A stretch of 64,000 nt of DNA from Heterotrichella gracilis (lineage: Eukaryota > Sar > Xanthophyceae > Tribonematales > Xanthonemataceae). Below, in pieces: positions 56,463-64,000 of the stretch. A program made the translations under genes and the position numbers. The stretch covers positions 58,776 to 122,775 of the forward strand of contig JAULBX010006886.1 of the NCBI GenBank assembly GCA_032358255.1, given 5' to 3'. The notes under the pieces are model-generated. The model was not told the origin of the DNA and did no database searches. It worked only from the letters and a program-made list of their open reading frames with translations. The number at the start of each line of letters is the position of its first letter. The first letter of the stretch is position 1.

Positions 56463-57478
56463 GGCGACCTGGAACAGCCAACGCCTAACAGTCAGCAGGG
56501 CAGGCAGTCCATACTACCTGAGACCCCAAACGGTATTTACTACCAACCACTCACAGGCACACGGCCACTGGGTCATCACAGTCATGCATGAGCGCACTCG
56601 ACAAGCACAGATCTCAAAAGGTACCTGGCAGCTAGACGCATCCTGAAAGATGGCATAATGTGTATATAGGCACAAGTATGGAAGTACGCTTTTGAATGGT
56701 CACAGTGTTGTGCATGTGAGCACGCATGTGCAGATGGGTTTGCTACATAAGGCACAAGCGTGCATATGCATGCATATGCCATCAAGGTGGTTACCGAATG
56801 TGCTCAGTATACCGCTGACACCATTTTTACTCACAGTGGTTTATCGTCGTTTCCAAGCAGTACGCTAATTATGGTTGCTGGATTCCTGCAAAGTTTCCAC
56901 GCCTTGCTCCAGCAGTTTCGCAACGCACACCCGGGACGACAGAGTGCTTTGAGGGCTAACCAACGAAACAGGTGGGGTTGCTTCAGAAGCCTTTTCCAAT
57001 CCTTGCTACTGGATGCCAGTTCACCGCGCAATAAGGAAACTGGGTAATGCGCAGGTTTGCTTGCTCTCGTCCGCCAAGGGGATATTAAACGTTTTCACCC
57101 CTTGTCACAGTAATACTCAGTCCAGCGGGTTTTGAGCAGCAGGTCTCGAGGCCGAGCCCCAAAGGTTGTGGTGAAGAGAAATTGGCACAGCAAAGACTTG
57201 TCTGCAGTGTGATACCGCCGTTCGTATGTGGGTTTCCACCTGAAGTCGCTTGCCTCGGGGCCATCCTTCCTCTCTGCAAGCTGGATCACACTACTCCACT
57301 GTACCAAAACCAGCAAAGTATAAAGGTCACTGCTGCATCCAACCGTGTTGACACTCGTGACAACCAGAGCAAGTGTGAACGAAGCCCGCATACATACACA
57401 CGTAGGAGGGATACAGAATCAGTGCAGAAGTGGTGGTGGGCGGGCGCCAACAGGCGTTCAGCGGAAGCCCGGGGAGCG
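56463..57478. promoter_or_regulatory. Divergent region, small coiled-coil protein / phosphoesterase
   Basis: About 1 kb between outward-facing starts. It contains a minus frame at 57095-57391 with a hydrophobic start, considered and not accepted as a gene. A GCATATGCATGCATATGC run lies near 56761-56778. Confidence 0.4.
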
Positions 57479-59491
57479 ATGCGCATATGGGCGATCAGTG
57501 ATGTTCACACAGACTACAAAGAGAACCTTCACTGGTGCGATATGAGCTTGGCCACGCACTCTGCCGTGGGCTCAATTGCGTGCATGCCGGTGCATTCGGG
57601 CCGGACCGAGGACAAGAAACCTGCGTATGACGTGCCTGACTTTGTATGTGCACGCTGCTATCGCTTCACTCGCTGTTATAAAACACCTATGGAGCGGAAT
57701 CAGTACTTGCATTCTCGATTCCGTCCATTTGGGTGACTTTCAGGTGTGAGGGGTTGCCCGACAGCTATGCAGAGGACGCCATCATTGTGGCTGGGGACAT
57801 CAGCGACGACCTTGAGCGGATTGAGGAGACTTTTAAAATCTTCACGAGGAAGTTCAAGGAAGTGTTCTGGTGTCCCGGGAACCATGAGCTGTGGGTTCAC
57901 AAGAAGCGGGGGCCGGGAACCCATTCTGACTCACTAGGTGAGGGTTTGCACAGTACTCCATGCCATTAGTCCTCACTGAGAGTCTCAAGGAGGTCACCGC
58001 TCTCTGCTGTTTGATATCAGTTGTTTTTCACCTGTCTCTTGTCGCAGCCAAGCTGCGAGCGCTGCAAGGGCTGTGCCAAAGGCTAGGGGTGCACTGCTCT
58101 CCCAAAAAGCTCAATGGCGTGTGGGTGGTCCCTCTATACTCCTGGTACCACAGCTCGTTTGATCGTGAGCCAGACCTCCCAGACACCGTCCCTATTGATA
58201 AGGTACGTATTGGGCTTGCCACGCCTGGAGGGCACCTGCCATACCTGGAGGGCACCCACAGGTGTTCATGTTCATGCCCTCAACGTGAAGGGCGCTGCAT
58301 GCATGCCCATATGGTTTGGGCACCGCCATGACAATCGCGGTGTTAGACTACAGTGATGGGAGCACCAACCCTTCCTGCAGGTGATGATGGACTTCCATAT
58401 CTGCAAGTGGCCAGATGGTCTCAATGCCACCGATGACTCCCTCGCAAAGCACTTTGACCAGATGAACGATAAGCCGTTGCAAGAGTTCCTTGGCGAAGCT
58501 TCCAGCCCCGCGGAGGATTCTGCAAGCAAGCCGTTTGTTATCACCTTCAGCCACTTTTTGCCGGTGCAGGTCTGTATGCAATGCACTGCTGCTGCTTGAC
58601 AGAAACCATTTAGTTTAGGCCTTTAGAGCATCGTGTGTGCCAAAATTTGACTTAATCAAACAGTTTGGAAAAGCATAGAGGCAGAACACGCCTGTGCAGT
58701 GGGAGGCCCATCTACCAAGATGCTCTGGTGTACCTTTTGGGTCTGCAATTGTGCCATCCAACTCCACGTTGCGCACCCGCTTCCTTTCATTCTCCTTACA
58801 TTCTCCTTTATTTCAGTCTCCGTCCACGGGGTTAAAGACATCCCCTGTCCTGCAGGACGTCATCCCCGAGAAGCGCAGCCTGTTCATGAGCAGCTTGCCC
58901 AAGGCTGCAGGCAGTGACTACCTCCACAGGCGGGTGCGCCAGCTCCGCCCAGATATCCACGTGTTTGGCCACACCCACCTTGCGTGGGACGTGACCCTGG
59001 GCGGGGTGCGCTACGTGCAGTGGCCGCTGGCGTACCCCAAGGAAAGAGAGTAAGTGCTGCACTGCATCTTTGCTAGCAGCTGCTGCTAACGCCAATTGCT
59101 GTGCACTGTGGGATTGGAGGCATGCAGTGCACTGCACAGGCTGCATTCGGTTGCATGGTATATTAATAGCCCAATAGGCATGTTTAATCAACGGAGTACT
59201 ATCGTACCACGCATGTCTGTCATTGACACACAACACAGAATGTATTACACTGTAGAACAGTTGACACCGCTCCTCACTAATGGGGCCCGCGCATGCAGGC
59301 GCGCTGGGCATTGGGCTGTGCAGTCGCTCATGCTTCTGTATGACAGCGGCACCCGCCAGGCCAGCAAGCAGTACAACACCTACTGGGGAGCGGTGTACTC
59401 CAAGGGAAGGGGATTCCACACCAGGCCAGCGCTGCCCGTGGTCCAGGAGGCAGGGGCTCCACCCGAGGGCAGGAAAGTGGTCACTTGGTGA
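57479..59491 (+). CDS. Calcineurin-like metallophosphoesterase
   Basis: Six exons, 57479-57534, 57744-57937, 58048-58202, 58381-58569, 58856-59049 and 59299-59491, give 326 residues. The metallophosphoesterase fingerprint is complete: MRIWAISDVHTDY (D-x-H), IIVAGDISDD (G-D-x-x-D), VFWCPGNHELW (G-N-H-E), VITFSHFLP (H) and IHVFGHTHLAWD (G-H-x-H). These residues should bind two metal ions for phosphoester hydrolysis. No signal peptide or membrane segment; likely cytosolic. The family (plant and algal proteins with 'FSHFLP..DVIPEKR' spacing) has no assigned substrate that I can name. Exon 5 could instead begin at 58817 (acceptor TTTCAG), adding 13 residues in frame; the shorter form matches family spacing better. 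Confidence 0.9.
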
Positions 59492-60872
59492 GGCGGCGTG
59501 CGTACGCTTGTTGGGGGCAATGCACAGCTGGCCGGGGCGCCTGAAGGATCCTAATGGAGGCTGCACTGCAATGTCTACAGCCTGCACCTCTACCAGGCGG
59601 GCCTAGGCAGCGCTGCATGCACGGTGCCATGTGCGCAGCGCTGATTGATCTGTGATGATCAACGCGTGATCACTGTAGCAATAATTGATCCAAACATAGT
59701 ATGAACTTTATTATCAATTCAGAGCTGGGTGCAAGTTGCCAGCCTGGGGGTTTATTTATTTGAAATAAAATAACGGGCCTGTTCAGTGCAATGCGCATGC
59801 ATATCTTCCAAGGAGAGTCCCGGCCCAGCTGCAGTCAATTTGTGGATGAGAGACAAGCTTAAGTGCCCAGGTCCGGGACAAGCAATTGGCATAGATGGCC
59901 AATGATAAATCATTAATTAGTGTAAATAATGTAACAGCAGATGCATTATGATAATATCTGCACGATCAGCTATGATAATTGTTAAGCCGTCATCAATAAT
60001 ATTGATGACGGCTTAACAATTATCATAGCTGATCGTGCAGCATCTCAGACCGTCAACCTCAAATTGTCTGCAGAGCTGTCAAAGTACTTCTATTGACAAC
60101 AATAGCTCTGTCAGACGCGCGTTAAGGTGCTGTGCATTTACACCATGTGATGTTGGGGCAAGTTGGACATCGCCACATGTCATATTGCTAAATAAAAATC
60201 AATACTAAATAAGAAAAGGCATTTACTTCCTTTTCAGAAGGTGCGTCATGCCACCAGAGCCCCTTCGCCCCCATGGCCCCCACGTCCCCCCTGTCAGCCC
60301 ATCATCTGCACTGCATAATAAGTGGAGCCCCCTGAGGCAATCCATCATCACCAGCTCCTCACCCCCCCTGCATCGCCCCTCCTTCTGATAAAGTCCCCCT
60401 CCCCTGCCACTGGCACGCATGCTCTGCGCTGCACTCCTGTGGCTCACCCACCAGCCCTCACCCCTCACTCCCCTGTGTGCCCCCTGGCCCCTGGCGCTCC
60501 CCAATTCCACTCTACTCCCTGGCACGCCCCGGGGCCACCGGATGGATGCCCCTCATTTGCGCTGCATGGTTGGCGGCGCCTCCTGCGGGCCCCCCAGCAG
60601 CGCCCGCTCCGTGCTCTGCAGCAGCGTGGCGATGGTTGCCTGGTCCACCAGGTCCCCGGTGCGCTCCGCCAGTGCTGTGAGCATCCCCTGCGTCGCCCCT
60701 CCTTCTGATAAAGTCCCCCTCCCCTGCCACTGGCACGCATGCTCTGCGCTGCACTCCTGTGGCTCACCCACCAGCCCTCACCCCTCACTCCCCTGTGTGC
60801 CCCCTGGCCCCTGGCGCTCCCCAATTCCACTCTACTCCCTGGCACGCCCCGGGGCCACCGGATGGATGCCCC
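59492..60872. other. Convergent intergenic region with palindrome and duplicated EXO84 end
   Basis: Left part is AT-rich, with TGTAA at 59921-59925 and 59930-59934 as candidate poly(A) signals for the phosphoesterase. The middle holds a perfect 83-bp palindrome. The right part is the downstream copy of a 320-bp tandem duplication that includes the end of EXO84. Confidence 0.7.
59958..60040. repeat. Perfect 83-bp palindrome (41-bp arms, 1-base centre)
   Basis: Every base from 59958 to 59998 pairs with its partner from 60040 down to 60000, centred on 59999; the next pair (59957/60041) breaks. The left arm begins CTGCACGATCAGCTATGATA. With no spacer it could form a cruciform in DNA or a long hairpin in RNA. 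It lies in AT-rich DNA between two convergent genes. Confidence 0.97.
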
Positions 60873-61007
60873 TCATTTGCGCTGCATGGTTGGCGGCGCC
60901 TCCTGCGGGCCCCCCAGCAGCGCCCGCTCCGTGCTCTGCAGCAGCGTGGCGATGGTTGCCTGGTCCACCAGGTCCCCGGTGCGCTCCGCCAGTGCTGTGA
61001 GCATCCC
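60366..61007 (-). repeat. 320-bp tandem duplication containing EXO84 terminal exon
   Basis: The blocks 60366-60687 and 60686-61007 are nearly identical (one difference noted, in TGCATCGCC against TGCGTCGCC). The right copy carries the functional C-terminal codons and stop of EXO84 (60873). The left copy carries the same codons and stop at about 60553, now outside the gene. Units meet at a short GCATCCCC overlap. The near-identity implies a recent event. Confidence 0.95.
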
Positions 61008-63910
61008 CGGGATGACCCGCTTGCACAGCATGGACAGCATCACGTAGGCGCGCTCAGCGACCAGGTCTGCGGGGAGGAACCACCAATTTTAGTGACGTCC
61101 ACGTCGCCATTCAGCGGAGCCCACCAATAGGAGCCTTACTGGAAACAGTGGGTGGTGGTCCTTGTGTTTGCAATGCACATGGCAGCCATTCCTTATCAAA
61201 CAAAGTGGCTGCACATCAAACACACATCTGCATCACGTAGTGGCATGCTGATGGTATCGATGGTGTTGGGCATGGTTGATGGCAATGGCGATGGTTGGGG
61301 CCGTTACTGTGATGCCGGCACCTTACCTAGCTTCTTGAGCGCGGCCTCATTGCCCTGCACCTGCTTCTTCACCCCCTCAAAGATCACCTCCAGCGCCGCG
61401 CACAGCCCGCTGACCAGCGTGGTGACCAGCGCACGCACGCCGCTGCCCAGGCGGGCCAGGTAGGCGGTCAGCGGCAGCAGCGAGTCAAACACAACCTGCA
61501 CCATTGCCACGATCATAGTCAAGACTATTACTGGGACTGAGATCACGACTATGGCTCTGCCTGTGGTCGGGAGAACCCTGAACCCCTCAACAGGCTGTAC
61601 CGATGACTAGTCTGGGGGTCTCATGTACGTGCCTGGGCTGCTGATATTCCAACATGCTCATGTTAATGTCATTGAGGGGAAATGGGCATAGCAGGCCATC
61701 CAGGTACATGAGCTCATCCAATACCTGAACCCCACCAGCAAGCTTACATCCCCTGGACCTTGGAACCCCCACTCCCGATCCGTGCCCCTCTCACCTGCAC
61801 CTCCTCAGTGAACGCCACCATTGACGGGAACAGGCGCACGCAGTCCATCCAGGTGAAGGTGCTCTGCGCACTGGGCTGGAGCTCCTGGGATTTGTGACAA
61901 GGTGGGGGTCAGGTGGATGGAGCGCGGCGAGAGGTGGTGGCACAGTACATGCATATATGCGGTGATGAGAGGAGAGTAGTCCTAATGGAAGCATACCCTC
62001 TCCCCATCGCCATCCTTAACACCACACTTGGCCCTCTGTCATTGCTACCAGGTCTCCCGCCATGCACCACATCCATCCATTACCGCCCTCAACACCACCC
62101 ACCAGGTCCATCACCGCCAATCACCATTCCACACAGCATCTGTTCCCCACCCACCCCACCTGGTTCTCCATCTGCGCCACCTCCTCCCCCCGCCTTGCCC
62201 ACCCCGTGCACCACCTTTAACCCTCACCTGATCCCCCACCAGTTATACGTATTACTTATATTAGTAATGCAGATTACTTATATTAGTAATACAGAACATA
62301 CATGAAAAAATTTGAAAATAATATAAACCCCACCTGGTCCTCCATCAGCGCCACCAGGTCGGCCGCCAGCGCCTTGCCCACCCCATCCACCAGCCGCCGC
62401 CTCCTCCGCTGCAGCACCTCCTCACAGGTGGGCCACAGCTCGTGGCTGATGACGGTGGTCAGGCGCAGGCTGTGGGTGGACTCCAGGGCGCTGGCAAAGG
62501 CCAGGGTGAGCACCAGGCAGCGCACGGTGGGGGCCAGGCCGGCTGGGGCGGCAAAGGGGGCGATGGCGTGGCGCTTGAGGATGTGGCAGCACCTGGGGAG
62601 GGGAGGGGGGTGGAGGGTGGGTGGGTGCGGTGAACGTGATGTCGATGCGGTTCTGGGTGGATTACACCTAGGGGGTGGCATGGTGATGGAAAGTAGTGTT
62701 TTCACCCTACGCCACCTGCGGACCCCTTGGCCCTCCTCCATATGCACAACATGTGCACCGCACCCCCTCCATGTGATCCCACGAGGCCCTTACCAGACGC
62801 ATCGACACCTAAACCAATAAACAGGACCCAACCCCACCCCACGCGCCCTACACTGTTCACCACCCAGCCAGACATGCCCTGCAACCAATGTACGCACCGT
62901 GCAACGCACCACCCCGCAAACCCTTCCCCCGCCCCACTCACTTCTCAGTCTCCTGCAGCGCCCACTGGATGAACATGGCGCTCACTTCCGGCGTGGCCTC
63001 CCCAAATATGGCCTGCATGTCATCGGCTGTCTCGCCAATGGAGCGGAACACGCGCTGGGACAGGGAGGCAACGTACTCGGTGCCATCCGCATCGCCGCCA
63101 CCTGTGGTGTGGGCGTGGGTTGGTGAGCAAGTGGGTACGAATAGGATTTCATATTTATTTGATATTATAGGGTTTAGGCACCTATTGATGCTTGGCCATC
63201 CAACTCTTGATGCACCGCCGCCACCTCCCCAACAGCCAATACCCACCTGCATTCTGCGGCTTGAGCAGCAGCTGCTGCTGGCGCTTGAGCTTGTACGAGT
63301 GGTACTCCAGCAGGATGGACTGCGCGTGCGCCTTGCCCGCCACAAAGGCCAGGTACTTGGCCGCGCTGCGCATGGACTGGTGGGTGGACATGGAGTCGGT
63401 CATCTGGAACTCAAGGATGGGGATGAGCTGCGCCTGGCGGGAGACAACCTCGGCGCGCAGCACAGAGGCCCTGCAGGGGCCAGAAATAGGGAAATTGAAT
63501 ATTTTCCAATGTACATATATTTTTCTTAAAAATTGTATACTTACAGACAAACTCAATTTTTTATCTATTCTTAAATTATAAATATTAAATTACCACGTAT
63601 TCGTCCTTCATCAGCAATGACAATCAAACATAACAACTCCATTACGCCTAGCAGGGAACCACATGGCCCGCCCCCCACCATCCCCACCACCCACCTTGGG
63701 ATGCCCGCCCCCGCGCCCGCCTGCTGCCGCGCCTCCTCCACCTCCCGCATCACCTTCTCCGCCCGCCGCAGCAGGTGCAGCGCGTCGGCTGGCCGCTGCT
63801 CCGCCACTGTGATGTCCACATCCTGCATCACCTCGGCCCACTTGCGCCCGATGGGGGTGTCGATGAACTCCACTGCGCTGCTGCTGGCCTGCTCTGCAGC
63901 CTCCACCTCT
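60873..63910 (-). CDS. EXO84: Exocyst subunit EXO84, C-terminal part
   Basis: Tethers secretory vesicles to the plasma membrane. Visible exons, right to left: 63910-63695, 63470-63247, 63101-62942, 62592-62334, 61884-61795, 61495-61327, 61066-60873, about 437 codons in phase. Matching blocks to plant EXO84: EVMQDVDITVAEQRPADALH, LLEYHSYKLKRQQQLLLKP, YVASLSQRVFRSIGETADDM, AIFGEATPEVSAMFIQWALQ, CHILKRHAIAPFAAPAG and LASALESTHSLRLTTVI-like helices. The N-terminal third lies beyond the right edge. The end (LLGGPQEAPPTMQRK) is encoded in the right copy of a 320-bp tandem duplication. The intron below 62334 holds another echo of the exon edge. Confidence 0.88.
62151..62395 (-). repeat. Echo of EXO84 donor edge in its intron
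   Basis: The true edge (62329-62395, CCCACCTGGTCCTCCATCAG onward, with GCCTTGCCCACCCCATCCAC) recurs at 62156-62216 as CCCACCTGGTTCTCCATCTG and GCCTTGCCCACCCCGTGCAC. The copy keeps the donor dinucleotide. An AT-rich piece with TTACTTATATTAGTAAT repeats lies between. Confidence 0.8.
62252..62290. repeat. Short direct repeat TTACTTATATTAGTAAT
   Basis: Two copies of TTACTTATATTAGTAAT (about 62253-62269 and 62276-62292), separated by GCAGA-type spacer; each copy is itself nearly palindromic. Located in the EXO84 intron beside the donor edge. Confidence 0.6.
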
Positions 63911-64000
63911 CTGCGGGGGTGGGGGGATGGGGTGTGGGGTTGCACGGCATGGAGGAGTGGTGGGTGGGAAGTGGGGGGGGGGGGGGGGGGAAGTGCTGAC
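63911..64000. other. EXO84 intron at window edge with poly-G run
   Basis: G-rich sequence ending in a run of about fifteen G at 63976-63990. Part of the next EXO84 intron; the run length may be unreliable. Confidence 0.4.

Noticed and set aside
57095-57391. Minus-strand 98-codon frame with a hydrophobic start
   Set aside because: Looks like a secreted protein, but it sits in a divergent promoter 88 bp from the phosphoesterase start, has no family and no supporting splice context.
58817-58855. Longer start of phosphoesterase exon 5
   Set aside because: In frame and with a fair acceptor, but it inserts 13 residues into the conserved spacing before the DVIPEKR block. Kept only as an alternative.
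59958-60040. Palindrome as a bacterial-type terminator or CRISPR repeat
   Set aside because: Nuclear algal DNA, no run of T after the arm, no spaced repeats; a single palindrome only.
60419-61000. 193-codon plus frame and its repeat
   Set aside because: Antisense to the EXO84 terminal exon and its tandem copy; open only because the duplicated exon is GC-rich.
63976-63990. Poly-G run as a biological feature
   Set aside because: Homopolymer at the window edge inside an intron; length is likely affected by sequencing error.

Overview
This is nuclear DNA of a photosynthetic eukaryote, most likely a green alga (a trebouxiophyte-like chlorophyte is my best guess). The evidence is intron-dense protein genes with GT-AG junctions and strong C-A-G acceptors, plastid enzymes with transit peptides (DPE1, CYP97C), plant-type families (a TOM1/TOM3 membrane protein, plant-type cytosolic pyruvate kinase, a CX2CX18CX2C GATA finger), Arabidopsis-type telomere-like repeats (TTTAGGG) inside introns, and some TGTAA poly(A)-type signals. 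The taxon is an inference. No bacterial-style operons, insertion sequences, CRISPR arrays or RNA genes were seen.

Layout, left to right: first exon of an importin-beta-like receptor (-, continues off the left edge); DPE1 (+); RPS15/uS19 (-); a 2.5 kb region without a recognised gene; a GATA factor (+); PRCC (-); FANCE (+); an orphan coiled-coil protein (+); CYP97C (-); mitoribosomal mS26-like (+); a DUF948-like plastid membrane protein (-); an unrecognised type I membrane protein (+); TOM1-like (-); GLTP (-); ASF1 (+); cytosolic-type pyruvate kinase (-); SEC31 (+); a 70-residue organellar coiled-coil protein (-); a calcineurin-like phosphoesterase (+); and the C-terminal two-thirds or so of EXO84 (-, continues off the right edge). 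Gene models were assembled by hand. Splice phases close at every junction and each model ends at a stop, except for the two genes cut by the window edges.

Most genes are housekeeping or cell-biological: starch/malto-oligosaccharide and lutein metabolism, glycolysis, translation, splicing, DNA repair, histone handling, COPII and exocyst trafficking. Neighbours are mostly in divergent or convergent pairs, so short intergenic spaces probably act as shared promoters or shared 3' ends.

The most unusual signal is not a gene. In at least eight introns from six genes, the intron contains one or more decayed copies of the neighbouring exon edge together with its splice site (exon-edge echoes). Several lie beside degenerate CCCTAAA/TTTAGGG tracts. 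The clearest are a 65-bp tandem repeat over a PRCC acceptor, a 97-bp-offset copy of a pyruvate kinase donor, and a 320-bp tandem copy of the EXO84 terminal exon. A perfect 83-bp palindrome lies between the phosphoesterase and EXO84.
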